From positions 20,766-84,765 of the forward strand of contig JACUTT010000003.1 in NCBI GenBank assembly GCA_014859655.1: 64,000 bases of DNA. Direction: 5' to 3'. The notes under the pieces are model-generated. The model had not been told where the DNA came from, did no database searches, and saw only the letters and a program-made list of their open reading frames with translations. The stretch is from Campylobacterales bacterium (GTDB lineage: Bacteria > Campylobacterota > Campylobacteria > Campylobacterales > Sulfurimonadaceae). The translations under genes and the position numbers were made by a program. This document shows positions 50,022 through 60,030 of this stretch, in pieces. Every line of letters starts with the position of its first letter. Position 1 is the stretch's first letter.

Positions 50022-50098
50022 TGGTGTCAAGAGCGAGACTTGAACTCGCGACCCCCGGCTTATGAGACCAGTGCTCTAACCAGCTGAGCTACCTTGAC
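50022..50098 (-). tRNA. tRNA with CAU anticodon (probably elongator tRNA-Met)
   Basis: GTCAAGGTAGCTCAGCTGGTTAGAGCACTGGTCTCATAAGCCGGGGGTCGCGAGTTCAAGTCTCGCTCTTGACACCA; cloverleaf and encoded CCA. Confidence 0.93.
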
Positions 50099-50180
50099 GT
50101 ATTGGTTATAGAGGACGGAATTATACATTTTTAATACTTATTCTTTTCTAAAGCCTTGAAAAAGTTTTATGTGATACAAA

Positions 50181-50246
50181 TTGACTAAGTAAACCTTAGT
50201 CAAAGTGACTAAGAGTATTGACAAAAAAGCGATAATCGAGTAAAAT
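50181..50246 (+). promoter_or_regulatory. groESL promoter with adjacent palindromic operator array
   Basis: TTGACTAAG-taaac-CTTAGTCAA (50181-50203), TTAGTCA-aag-TGACTAA (50196-50212), then TTGACA (50218-50223)-N17-TAAAAT (50241-50246). Confidence 0.75.
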
Positions 50247-50274
50247 TCTTCGAAATCATTCTTAAGGATTCGCT

Positions 50275-50535
50275 ATGAACTTTCAACCATTAGGTAAACG
50301 TGTTTTAGTAGAGCGCGTCGAAGAGGCGCGCACAACGGCTTCAGGGATTTACATCCCCGACAGCGCCAAAGAGAAACCTTCTCAGGGCAAGGTGATCGCC
50401 GTGAGCAAAGAGGTGGAGGATGTTGCCGTAAACGATACGGTCGTATTTGGAAAATACTCGGGCAGCGAACTCGGCATCGACGGTAGCACCTACCTTGTCA
50501 TAGAGCTTGACGACCTGTTCGGAATCATTAAATAA
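50275..50535 (+). CDS. groES: Co-chaperonin GroES
   Basis: [40 protein letters not shown]; 86 aa. Confidence 0.97.
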   Translation: MNFQPLGKRVLVERVEEARTTASGIYIPDSAKEKPSQGKVIAVSKEVEDVAVNDTVVFGKYSGSELGIDGSTYLVIELDDLFGIIK

Positions 50536-50708
50536 CTGAGTTTACGCATCTTGCCCTAGCAAGGCGTGAAAGCTCAGCTTATCTGCCGTATCCGAAGGAT
50601 GCAGGTAGCTTTAGAGGGTTGTAGGGACATCTGTCCCTGCCACTTTGGGGACTTTGTTCCTAAAGTGCGTATCATCAGAAAATAATTTAACACTACAAGG
50701 AAACAACG

Positions 50709-52352
50709 ATGGCAAAAGAGATTATATTTTCAGACAAAGCACGCAACGCACTCGCCAACGGCGTTCAAAAACTTACCGATGCAGTAAAGGTGACAATGGG
50801 GCCACGCGGCCGCAATGTACTGATCCAAAAAAGTTTCGGTGCACCTGCCTTAACCAAAGACGGTGTCTCCGTAGCCCGCGAGGTTGAGCTTAAAGACGCG
50901 CTCGAAAACATGGGAGCACAACTGGTAAAAGAGGTTGCTTCTAGAACGGCTGACGAGGCGGGCGACGGTACGACAACCGCGACTGTCCTGGCCAACGCGA
51001 TCTACCAGGAGGGACTGCGCAACATAACCGCAGGCGCCAATCCTATCGAAGTCAAACGCGGTATGGACAAGGCGACTGCGGCAATCTTGGAAAACCTCAA
51101 GGCCGCATCAAAGACGGTCGGCGGCAAGACAGGGATTGCTCAGGTCGCATCTATCTCGGCAAACTCGGATACCGCCATCGGTGACATGATCGCCGAAGCG
51201 ATGGATCAGGTCGGCCAGGACGGCGTTATAACCGTCGAAGAGGCAAAAGGGATCGCTGACGAACTCGTCGTGGTTGAGGGAATGCAGTTTGACCGCGGCT
51301 ACCTAAGCCCCTACTTCATCACCAACACCGAGAAGATGACCGCAGAGATCGAGCAGCCTTTCATTCTTCTATTTGACCAGAAGATCTCCAACCTCAAAGA
51401 CCTTCTTCCGGTGCTTGAGCAGGTACAAAAGACGAACCGTCCTCTGCTTATCATCGCCGAAGATGTAGACGGTGAGGCATTGGCAACACTGGTTGTGAAC
51501 AAGCTTCGCGGTATCCTTAACATCTCTGCTGTCAAAGCGCCAGGCTTTGGAGACCGCCGCAAAGCGATGCTTCAAGACATTGCGATCTTGACAGGCGGAC
51601 AGGTCATCTCCGAAGAGGTAGGCCGTACCCTGGAAAAAACAACCCTGGCTGACCTCGGCCAGGCGGCGCGCGTTATCATCGACAAGGACAACACGGTCAT
51701 CGTCGATGGCGCAGGAACCAAAGAGGATGTCAAAGCCCGCATCGGCGAGATCAAAACGCAGATGGAGAGCACAACGTCTGAGTATGACAAAGAGAAGCTC
51801 CAGGAGCGTCTTGCCAAACTCTCAGGCGGCGTAGCCGTCATCAAAGTCGGTGCCGCTACCGAGACTGAGATGAAAGAGAAAAAAGACCGCGTTGACGATG
51901 CACTCTCAGCAACCAAAGCGGCCGTTGAAGAGGGTATCGTTATCGGCGGAGGCGCGGCACTTATCCGTGCGGCCTCCAAGGTGAAACTGACACTGGAGGG
52001 CGACCAGAAGATCGGTGCCGAGATCATCCTTCGCGCGGTCAAAGCACCGCTGAAACAGATCTCACAAAATGCCGGTTTTGATGCGGGCGTTGTAATCAAC
52101 ACCATTGAAAATGCCGCTTCAGAAAACACCGGCTTCAACGCGGCAACAGGCGAGTATGTCGATATGTTTGAAGCGGGCATCATCGACCCCTTCAAAGTCG
52201 CGCGCGTCGCACTGACCAACGCCACATCGGTAGCCTCAATGCTTCTAACCACCGAAGCCGCTATCTATGACGCAAAACACGAAGACGAAGGCCTTCCGGG
52301 ACCAAGCATGGGCGCAATGCCTGGCATGGGCGGTATGGGCGGCATGATGTAA
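50709..52352 (+). CDS. groEL: Chaperonin GroEL
   Basis: 547 aa; canonical throughout, C-terminal GMGGMGGMM. Confidence 0.98.
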   Translation: MAKEIIFSDKARNALANGVQKLTDAVKVTMGPRGRNVLIQKSFGAPALTKDGVSVAREVELKDALENMGAQLVKEVASRTADEAGDGTTTATVLANAIYQEGLRNITAGANPIEVKRGMDKATAAILENLKAASKTVGGKTGIAQVASISANSDTAIGDMIAEAMDQVGQDGVITVEEAKGIADELVVVEGMQFDRGYLSPYFITNTEKMTAEIEQPFILLFDQKISNLKDLLPVLEQVQKTNRPLLIIAEDVDGEALATLVVNKLRGILNISAVKAPGFGDRRKAMLQDIAILTGGQVISEEVGRTLEKTTLADLGQAARVIIDKDNTVIVDGAGTKEDVKARIGEIKTQMESTTSEYDKEKLQERLAKLSGGVAVIKVGAATETEMKEKKDRVDDALSATKAAVEEGIVIGGGAALIRAASKVKLTLEGDQKIGAEIILRAVKAPLKQISQNAGFDAGVVINTIENAASENTGFNAATGEYVDMFEAGIIDPFKVARVALTNATSVASMLLTTEAAIYDAKHEDEGLPGPSMGAMPGMGGMGGMM

Positions 52353-52464
52353 CACCCTTATTGAGCTCCTCTATTGGGGAGTTCAATCCTCTTTTAACCA
52401 CAAAATTTAAATATTTATGTACAATTAATCACAAATTTTTATTTTATTGTATACAATCTGCATT

Positions 52465-54312
52465 ATGAAAAAAACACTTCTTTTACTACTTTTTTCACTC
52501 TCGCTCTTTGCCAATCAAAAGGCAGTGTTGCAGCTGATGTGGCAACATCAGTTTCAGTTTGCGGGCTACTATATGGCCAAAGAGCTTGGCTACTATAAAG
52601 ATGCCGGGATCGATCTTGAGATCAGGCCCTATGATTTTTCTATAAACCTCGTTTCTGCGATCGAAAACAAAGAAGTCGACTTCGCTATAGGACGCTCTTC
52701 CCTGCTCATCCATGCCTCAGAGGGAAAAGATATTGTTGCTTTGGGAGCGCTCTTTCAGCACTCCCCGCTGATGCTCATCCTCAGAGACGACAGCGGCATT
52801 AACACGATAGAGGAGCTCAAAGGTAAGCGCATCATGCTCAGCCATGAGACCAAAGATTCGGCCTCAATTCTGGCCATGCTCTCCTCAAAGGGGCTGACGC
52901 AAAAAGAGATACAGCTCCCGTCTCATAGCTTTGATCTGGAAAACCTTATCAATGGCAAAGCGGACGCTATGGCAGCCTATGTCTCCAATGAGCCCTTCAT
53001 CATGGCCGACAGAGGCATAGGCTACAAGATCTTTCATCCCAAAGATTACGGCTTTGATTTCTACAGCGATATTCTCTTTACCTCCTCAGCCTTTATCAAG
53101 AAAAATCCGAAACTGACAGAAGAGTTTTATGAGGCCACCCTCAAAGGCTGGAAGTACGCTTTTGAGCATATTGTCGAGACTGCCGAGCTTATTCACCGTC
53201 ACTACAACACCCAAAACAAAACACTGCTGCAGCTGATCAGAGAGGCTGAGAGCTTAAAGCATCTGGTCTACAGTGGCGAGAAACCCTTAGGCTACCTAGA
53301 CAAGAGTCGGCTCAAAGAGATCATAAAAGTCTACCAAGTGCTGGGAGTGGCCACCAAAGATATCGATCTTGACAGCTTCGTCTATGAGCACAACCACCCA
53401 AAAAAACTCCTCTTCTCCTTTGACTATGACGAGATCTTTTATCTTCTGCTTATTGCTGTGCTGCTGCTGATCGGTCTGGGATCGGTTGTTATCTTTATCA
53501 GTCTTGAACGGCAGTGGCTCCACACGCAAAATGACCTTAAGCGACAGATTTCATTGCAAAAAGAGAAGATCGAAAAGCAAAACAGCCTTATCATGGCCCA
53601 GTCAAAAATGGCGGCCGTAGGTGAGATGCTGAGCAATATCGCGCATCAGTGGCGCCAACCGCTCAACATTATAAGCCTCAATACCGTCAAAATGGAGACC
53701 GGTGCACTTTTGGGCAAGCCGCTCAACGATGAGGAGCTTGCCAGCGTCACCAAAGAGATCAACCGTCAGGCTCAATACCTCTCGCAGACGATTGATGACT
53801 TTAGAAGCTACTTCAACGCCGATACCCAAAGCATCGCCCCCTTCAATCTCAAAGAGGCGGTTCAAAAGGTAACCGACCTCACCAAAGATCTTTTTGCCAG
53901 CCACTTCATCGAAACCGTCATCACTGTAGACGACTACATCATAGAGCACAACGAAAGTCTCTTTGTTCAGGCCCTTTTAAATATCTACAACAATGCCGTA
54001 GATGCCATTACACAGACAAACCCGACCCAGCGCTACTTTTTTGTAGACCTCAAGCATGATGAAAAAAAGCTTATTCTGTCGCTAAAAGACAGCGGCGGCG
54101 GTATAAGCAAAGAGGTCATGGACAAGATTTTTGAGCCCTATTTCAGCACCAAGCATGCGACAAAGGGAACAGGACTTGGCCTTTACATCACCTACGAGAT
54201 TGTCACCAAACATCTCAATGGCACGGCAGAGGTACGCAATACAAGTTACAACTACAATGGCCAGAGCCTCAAGGGTGCGGAGTTTATTCTCACCCTTCCG
54301 CCCTGCCAATAA
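52465..54312 (+). CDS. NMT1/THI5-like periplasmic-binding-domain histidine kinase
   Basis: Signal peptide; LMWQHQFQFAGYYMAKELGYYKDAGIDLEIRPY; TM; NIAHQWRQPLNIISLNTVKM; KGTGLGLYITYEIV. ATG 52465 preferred. Confidence 0.88.
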   Translation: MKKTLLLLLFSLSLFANQKAVLQLMWQHQFQFAGYYMAKELGYYKDAGIDLEIRPYDFSINLVSAIENKEVDFAIGRSSLLIHASEGKDIVALGALFQHSPLMLILRDDSGINTIEELKGKRIMLSHETKDSASILAMLSSKGLTQKEIQLPSHSFDLENLINGKADAMAAYVSNEPFIMADRGIGYKIFHPKDYGFDFYSDILFTSSAFIKKNPKLTEEFYEATLKGWKYAFEHIVETAELIHRHYNTQNKTLLQLIREAESLKHLVYSGEKPLGYLDKSRLKEIIKVYQVLGVATKDIDLDSFVYEHNHPKKLLFSFDYDEIFYLLLIAVLLLIGLGSVVIFISLERQWLHTQNDLKRQISLQKEKIEKQNSLIMAQSKMAAVGEMLSNIAHQWRQPLNIISLNTVKMETGALLGKPLNDEELASVTKEINRQAQYLSQTIDDFRSYFNADTQSIAPFNLKEAVQKVTDLTKDLFASHFIETVITVDDYIIEHNESLFVQALLNIYNNAVDAITQTNPTQRYFFVDLKHDEKKLILSLKDSGGGISKEVMDKIFEPYFSTKHATKGTGLGLYITYEIVTKHLNGTAEVRNTSYNYNGQSLKGAEFILTLPPCQ

Positions 54313-54406
54313 AATTGATATTCCTAAGCCCTATTTTTCTCTTCACCCGCTATACTTTCATCATTAAATTTATGTACCGCTTCTCGGTATAGTTTCAAGG
54401 AAGAGC

Positions 54407-55048
54407 ATGCGCGTAGCACCAAGTATTTTATCGGCTGATTTCGGCAATTTGGCGGCGGATGTCAGAGCGATCTGTGAGGGCGGCTGCGACCTTGTACATG
54501 TAGATGTGATGGACGGTCACTTTGTCCCCAACCTTACCATCGGGCCCGTCGTCGTTTCAGCGGTCGCCAAAGCCGCTACAAAACCCCTCGATATCCACCT
54601 TATGGTCGAGAACAACACCTTTTTTGTGGATCTTTTCGCCCCATTGAAGCCGGGCTATATCACCTTCCACATCGAAGAGGAGAAGAACCCGCACCGCTTA
54701 GTGCAGTACATCCGCGAACTCGGTATCAAGCCCGGCATCGTCCTTAACCCGCACACTCCGGCCGAAGCGGTCGAGTACCTGCTGCACGATGTGGACATGG
54801 TCCTTGTGATGAGTGTCAACCCCGGATTTGGCGGCCAGAAGTTCATCCCCACCGTTGTTGAAAAGATCAAACGCCTTAAGGTGCTGCGCGACCGCATCAA
54901 CCCGGACTGCCTCATCGAGATAGACGGCGGCGTCAATGCGCAGAACATACAGATGCTCAGCGATGCGGGCGTCGATGTTTGCGTCGCGGGCTCGTATGTG
55001 TTCAGCCACGACTCCTACAAAACAGCGATAGAGAGTTTAAAGGTATAA
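54407..55048 (+). CDS. rpe: Ribulose-phosphate 3-epimerase
   Basis: MRVAPSILSADFGNLAADVRAI; VHVDVMDGHFVPNLTIGP; MSVNPGFGGQKFI. Confidence 0.97.
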   Translation: MRVAPSILSADFGNLAADVRAICEGGCDLVHVDVMDGHFVPNLTIGPVVVSAVAKAATKPLDIHLMVENNTFFVDLFAPLKPGYITFHIEEEKNPHRLVQYIRELGIKPGIVLNPHTPAEAVEYLLHDVDMVLVMSVNPGFGGQKFIPTVVEKIKRLKVLRDRINPDCLIEIDGGVNAQNIQMLSDAGVDVCVAGSYVFSHDSYKTAIESLKV

Positions 55049-55049
55049 C

Positions 55050-55637
55050 TTGCGTGTAAAGATCTGCGGAATCACCTCCTTACAAGATGCCCAACAGGCG
55101 ATAGATGCGGGTGCAGATGCGCTGGGTTTTGTCTTCTATAAAGACTCCCCGCGCTATATCAGCCCCAAGGATGCAAAAACCATCATCTCCCAGCTTCCCC
55201 CCTTCGTCGAAAAAGTAGGCCTCTTTGTCAATGAAGATGCCGCAAGTATCAATGAAATGGCCAAAGCCTCTGCCATCACCCTTGCCCAGCTCCATTTCGA
55301 TGTTAACAAAGCGCTCTGCAAAGAGCTCATCCTCCCCTACATCAAAGTCGTGCGTGCACAAATGCCTGAAGATGTCACTGCACATAGTGAGGAGTACCGT
55401 CTGGTGGACGCCTACTGCGAGGCCTTCGGTGGCATGGGCAAGCGGCTCAACCTTGAGTGGTTTGACGCGCTTGACTGCTCGAAGATCATACTCGCCGGCG
55501 GGCTGCGTCCCGAAAATGTCAAAGAGTGCCTTCCTTACGGCTTCTATGCGCTCGACGTCAGCTCCGGCGTGGAAAAATCAAAAGGTATAAAAGATCCGCA
55601 AAAAGTCTCTGCCTTTATCAATGCGGCCAAATGCTGA
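55050..55637 (+). CDS. trpF: Phosphoribosylanthranilate isomerase
   Basis: VKICGITSLQDAQQAIDAGADALGFVFYKDSPRYI; TTG start. Confidence 0.94.
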   Translation: MRVKICGITSLQDAQQAIDAGADALGFVFYKDSPRYISPKDAKTIISQLPPFVEKVGLFVNEDAASINEMAKASAITLAQLHFDVNKALCKELILPYIKVVRAQMPEDVTAHSEEYRLVDAYCEAFGGMGKRLNLEWFDALDCSKIILAGGLRPENVKECLPYGFYALDVSSGVEKSKGIKDPQKVSAFINAAKC

Positions 55638-56446
55638 GTAAACTCGACGCCGCCCTCTCCCAGCAGGGCATCACTAAAGAGCGTTTTCACAAGGCCCTGA
55701 GCAGGTTTGGCGAGAGCGGGTTTTTGATCGAGCTTTTGCGCGCCCAGGGACTTCCTCTGTATGAGTATCAGGGCAAGTTTATCTACAAGACGGCCATACA
55801 GCCCATTTCGCACGGCAAGTTTTGTGTTATGGATATCGAGACCAATGGCAGCAAACCGCTGCGCGGCGACACCATCATCGAGCTCGGCGCCGTGATGTAC
55901 CAAGATGGCCATGTCATCGACACCTTTGAGTCCTTTGTGCAGTGTGACAAGATCCCCATTATCATCAGCGAGCTTACCGGCATCAGCCTCGAAAACACGC
56001 GCAATGCTCCCTCACTAAAAGAGGTGATGTACGCCTTCAAACACTTTGTCGGCGATGCCGTTTTTGTCGCCCATGATGTGCGCTTTGACTACAGGTTCAC
56101 CTCTGCGATGATGGAGCGCGTCGGACTGGAGCCGCTGGCAAACCGAAAGCTCTGTACCTTTGAGCTGGCACAACGCACCATACCCAGCCACCGCTATGGC
56201 TTGAAATACCTCAACGAAACCCTCCATCTACACCATGAGGCGGACCATCACCGTGCGCTCTCGGATGCCATAACAGCCCTTGAACTGATGAAAAGATCGC
56301 TGAAGAAACTTCCAAAGAGAATCTGCACGGTTGAAGACCTGATACGTTTTTCCAAAGAGGCCCCGCGCCTGCCAAAAGTACCGATTGATGAAAATATAGA
56401 AAAAAAGTCTGAAGAGAAAGAAGTGGGTATAGAAAACAGAGCTTAA
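55631..56446 (+). CDS. DNA polymerase III epsilon-like 3'-5' exonuclease
   Basis: VMDIETNGSKPLRGDTIIELGAVM; FVAHDVRFDYRF; HRALSDAITA. ATG 55631 overlaps the trpF stop. Confidence 0.88.
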   Translation: MLSKLDAALSQQGITKERFHKALSRFGESGFLIELLRAQGLPLYEYQGKFIYKTAIQPISHGKFCVMDIETNGSKPLRGDTIIELGAVMYQDGHVIDTFESFVQCDKIPIIISELTGISLENTRNAPSLKEVMYAFKHFVGDAVFVAHDVRFDYRFTSAMMERVGLEPLANRKLCTFELAQRTIPSHRYGLKYLNETLHLHHEADHHRALSDAITALELMKRSLKKLPKRICTVEDLIRFSKEAPRLPKVPIDENIEKKSEEKEVGIENRA

Positions 56447-56467
56447 AGAAGGCTCTTTGAAGGGGAT

Positions 56468-57403
56468 TTATTCTGAATAGGCTCCGTGTGAGACAAGACG
56501 CGTATAGCGTTTTTCCATTCTCACCTCGCTGCTCATATCCTGAAGCGTTTTGATCGTATCTAAGAAGTAATCGCCCAGGGCCTTTGCCGCACCCTCTTTG
56601 TCACGGTGTGCACCGATAAGCGGTTCGTTGATCACATCGTCGATAAGGTTAAGCGCTTTGAGATCGCCGCTGGTTATCTTCATCGCCTTTGTCGCCGCTT
56701 CGGCTTTTGTAGGGTCATTCCACAAGATCGCCGAACACCCCTCGGGCGAGATGACAGAGAAGACAGAGTAGCGCATCATCGCCAGTCTGTCCGCAACGCC
56801 GATAGCCAAGGCACCACCGCTTCCGCCTTCGCCGATGACTACAGATACGGTCGGTGTATCAAGTGTGGAAAGTTCAAGAAGGTTTCGTGCGATCGCTTCA
56901 GACTGGTTACGCTCTTCTGCGCCAAGACCGGGATAGGCACCCGGAGTGTCGATCAGCATCAAAAGAGGCATTCCGAATTTTTCAGCCATCTTTGCCGCAC
57001 GGAGTGCTTTTCTGTAGCCTTCAGGGTTTGGCATGCCGAAGTTCCGCTTGAGTTTGTTCTTCGTTCCGCGTCCCTTCTGCTCGCCGATCACCATTGTCCG
57101 CTGATCGCCGATATAGCCAATATAACAGACGATCGCATTGTCGTCAGAGAAGTGACGGTCCCCGTGAAGCTCATAATGATCGCGCATCAAGAGGTTGATA
57201 TAGTCCAGGGCATAAGGACGGTCCTGGTGACGGGCAAGCTGCAGCTCCTGAAAAGGAGTGAGGTTGGAATAGGTCTTTGCGACCTCTTTGCTTAAATCTT
57301 TTTTTAAGATCTCGGCAGCGTGATCGTCGTGATGCACCTCAGCCGAGATGATCTCTTCCTGGATCTGCTTGATTTTCTGTTCAAAATCGAGATAAGTCGC
57401 CAA
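56468..57403 (-). CDS. accA: Acetyl-CoA carboxylase carboxyltransferase alpha subunit
   Basis: 311 aa; YTPGAYPG-type loop ([28 protein letters not shown]), [15 protein letters not shown]. Confidence 0.97.
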   Translation of the reverse strand: MATYLDFEQKIKQIQEEIISAEVHHDDHAAEILKKDLSKEVAKTYSNLTPFQELQLARHQDRPYALDYINLLMRDHYELHGDRHFSDDNAIVCYIGYIGDQRTMVIGEQKGRGTKNKLKRNFGMPNPEGYRKALRAAKMAEKFGMPLLMLIDTPGAYPGLGAEERNQSEAIARNLLELSTLDTPTVSVVIGEGGSGGALAIGVADRLAMMRYSVFSVISPEGCSAILWNDPTKAEAATKAMKITSGDLKALNLIDDVINEPLIGAHRDKEGAAKALGDYFLDTIKTLQDMSSEVRMEKRYTRLVSHGAYSE

Positions 57404-57412
57404 AGAAATCCT

Positions 57413-58630
57413 TTAGATTTTTCTAAAAATCACAACACCGTTGGTCCCGCCGAAACCAAAAGAGTTACTCATTACAACGTTCAACTCTGCCTTGCGTGAC
57501 TGGTTTGGAACGATGTCAAGATCACAGTTCTCATCCGGAGTTTCATAGTTGATCGTCGGAGGGATGATGCCGTCGCGCATCGCCATGATAGAAACAACCG
57601 CTTCGATACCGCCGGCCGCGCCGAGGCAGTGACCTGTCTGCCCCTTGGTTGAACTCATAACAGGACAGTTATCTTTTCCGCCGAAAAGTTCTTTGACCGC
57701 TGCCGTTTCGTTTTTGTCATTGACCGGAGTAGATGTGCCGTGTGCATTGATATAGTCGACTTTCGGTTCGCCGGCCATCTTATAGGCCGCCTTCATTGCG
57801 CGAAGCGGGCCGTCAAGGCTTGGTGTCGTGATGTGGTTGGCATCGCCGCTTTCGCCAAATCCGATCAGTTCCGCATAGATTCTTGCGCCACGCGCTATAG
57901 CAGAGTCATACTCCTCAAGCACCAAGGCAGCGCCGCCCTCGCCCATAACAAATCCGTCACGGCCTGTATCGAAAGGACGTGAGGCTGTCTGAGGGTCATC
58001 ATTTCGAGTCGAGAGTGCTTTCATCGCGGCAAAACCGCCGATGCCGACACCTGTGATAGCAGATTCAGCTGCAACAACCAGCATCTGCTCGGCACCGTTG
58101 CACATGATCGTCTTCGCAGCTTCGGAAATAGCGTGCGTACCCGCGGCACATGCAGTCACACAGGAGAGGTTAGGCCCTTTGATCCCGTGTTCTATCGTCA
58201 CAAAACCGCCGAGCATATTGACCAGTGCGCTGGGAATAAAGAAAGGAGAGATACGGCGGGGACCGCGCTCATGCAAGACAATGGAGTTTTTTTCGATCGT
58301 AGGCAGTCCGCCGATGCCCGAAGCAGCACTTATACCGAAGCGCTCCTTGTCAAAGCCTTCTGCAAATGCCGCATCTGCCATAGCTTCCTGGGCTGCTTTG
58401 AGGCCGAGGTGAATAAAGCGGTCTGCTTTTTTGACCTCTTTTGGCGCCATGACGGTTTCGGGATCAAAATCTTTGACTTCACCTGCAATTGTTACAGTGT
58501 GCCCTTCTGTATCAAAAAGCGTAATGTTGCTAATGCCGCATGCGCCTTCACAAATCGCTTTAAATGAACTCTCTTTGTCATTTCCGACGGCATTGATCAT
58601 GCCCATTCCCGTTACTACAACTCTTCTCAC
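57413..58630 (-). CDS. fabF: 3-oxoacyl-ACP synthase II
   Basis: MRRVVVTGMGMINAVGNDKESSF; NAHGTSTPVNDKNE; SFGFGGTNGVVIF. Confidence 0.97.
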   Translation of the reverse strand: MRRVVVTGMGMINAVGNDKESSFKAICEGACGISNITLFDTEGHTVTIAGEVKDFDPETVMAPKEVKKADRFIHLGLKAAQEAMADAAFAEGFDKERFGISAASGIGGLPTIEKNSIVLHERGPRRISPFFIPSALVNMLGGFVTIEHGIKGPNLSCVTACAAGTHAISEAAKTIMCNGAEQMLVVAAESAITGVGIGGFAAMKALSTRNDDPQTASRPFDTGRDGFVMGEGGAALVLEEYDSAIARGARIYAELIGFGESGDANHITTPSLDGPLRAMKAAYKMAGEPKVDYINAHGTSTPVNDKNETAAVKELFGGKDNCPVMSSTKGQTGHCLGAAGGIEAVVSIMAMRDGIIPPTINYETPDENCDLDIVPNQSRKAELNVVMSNSFGFGGTNGVVIFRKI

Positions 58631-58744
58631 ATCTACTCCTAAGTATATGTTTTTATATTTTTACTTTAGCAAGTGAAAATATAAAAACAGAAAAATTTGC
58701 TTAGAAAAGCGAATGCTTTTCTAAATAACAAGGAAAATCCCTGT

Positions 58745-58972
58745 TTATTTGCTTTCGATGTAGTCAAGCACATCTTTAACAGTTTGAATTTTCTCAGCTT
58801 CGTCATCCGGGATCTCAATGTCGAATTTCTCTTCAAGGGCCATTACCAGTTCGACTACGTCAAGGCTGTCAGCACCAAGATCTTCTACGAACTTCGAGTC
58901 TTCTTTAACTTCGTCTGCGCTTACGCTTAGTTGTTCAACCACTACTTCTTTGATGTCATCCAAAAGTGCCAT
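58745..58972 (-). CDS. acpP: Acyl carrier protein
   Basis: 75 aa; [33 protein letters not shown]. Confidence 0.98.
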   Translation of the reverse strand: MALLDDIKEVVVEQLSVSADEVKEDSKFVEDLGADSLDVVELVMALEEKFDIEIPDDEAEKIQTVKDVLDYIESK

Positions 58973-59236
58973 GAGGGCTCCTAGCTATTATTTTATGAGG
59001 GGAATTATATCACACTTAACTTAAACAGTAAAATAAATATTTGCTAATTTTTACCCCGAATCAACACAATAATTTTGCGCCTGCATTCCCCTCTGCAGCG
59101 AGCTTTAAAAGGGAGTGTGCAGATAACTATGCTGATTGAAGAGGAAAAACATTTAAAGAGCAGAGCGTGATTTTAGGATAAAAAGAACAAGTTTCTCGAA
59201 CTTTTTAGATAAAAATCAGTTTTAAGAACAGGGCAA

Positions 59237-59983
59237 TTACGCCATGTTCATCCCGCCGTTCACCTTCAGTGTCTCTCCGGTGATGTAAGAGGAGTGGTCG
59301 CTGAGCAAAAAGGCCGTCGCATCCGCCACTTCCGAGGCATCTCCAAAGCGTCCCATCGGGATCTTGGCCGTAAAGCCGGCTTTGATCTCATCGCTGAGCT
59401 CATCAGTCATATCTGTCGCGATAAAACCCGGTGTGATGGTGTTGTAGCGGATACCGCTGGATGCGGCTTCGAGGGCAAAGCTTTTTGTCATTGCTATAAC
59501 ACCGCCTTTTGAGGCCGCGTAGTTTGTCTGTCCCGCATTTCCCGTTTCGCCGACGATGGAAGCAATGTTGACGACAGAGCCGAACTTCTTTTTGCGCATC
59601 ACCTTCATCGCTTCCCTGCATCCCGTGAACACAGAGGTCAGGTTGGCATTGATGACTGACATAAAATCTTCGTTTTTCATGCGAAGGGCCAGTTTGTCGT
59701 TGGTGATTCCCGCGTTGTTGACAAGGTAGGCCAGTTCGCCGTCCGTCTCTACGATGGTTTTGATCCCCTCTATAAAGGCCGCTTCATCGCTCACGTCAAA
59801 ACCGATCACCTCAGCCTCACCGCCCGCGGAAATAATCTCCGCCTTCACTTTTTCAGCAGCCTCTGCGCCAGAGCGATAGTTGACCCACACCTTCAAACCA
59901 AAACCTGCCAGACCCTTTGCTATTTCCGAACCTATTCCGCGGCTCGCACCCGTCACTAAAACATTTTTTCCACTGAATTTCAT
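59237..59983 (-). CDS. fabG: 3-oxoacyl-ACP reductase
   Basis: VLVTGASRGIGSEIA; NNAGITNDKLALRM; YAASKGGVIAMTKSFALE. Confidence 0.96.
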   Translation of the reverse strand: MKFSGKNVLVTGASRGIGSEIAKGLAGFGLKVWVNYRSGAEAAEKVKAEIISAGGEAEVIGFDVSDEAAFIEGIKTIVETDGELAYLVNNAGITNDKLALRMKNEDFMSVINANLTSVFTGCREAMKVMRKKKFGSVVNIASIVGETGNAGQTNYAASKGGVIAMTKSFALEAASSGIRYNTITPGFIATDMTDELSDEIKAGFTAKIPMGRFGDASEVADATAFLLSDHSSYITGETLKVNGGMNMA

Positions 59984-60030
59984 TTTTTTCCTTTTACGTT
60001 AATGTATATCATCTGGGCAAAGGCCCTGTG

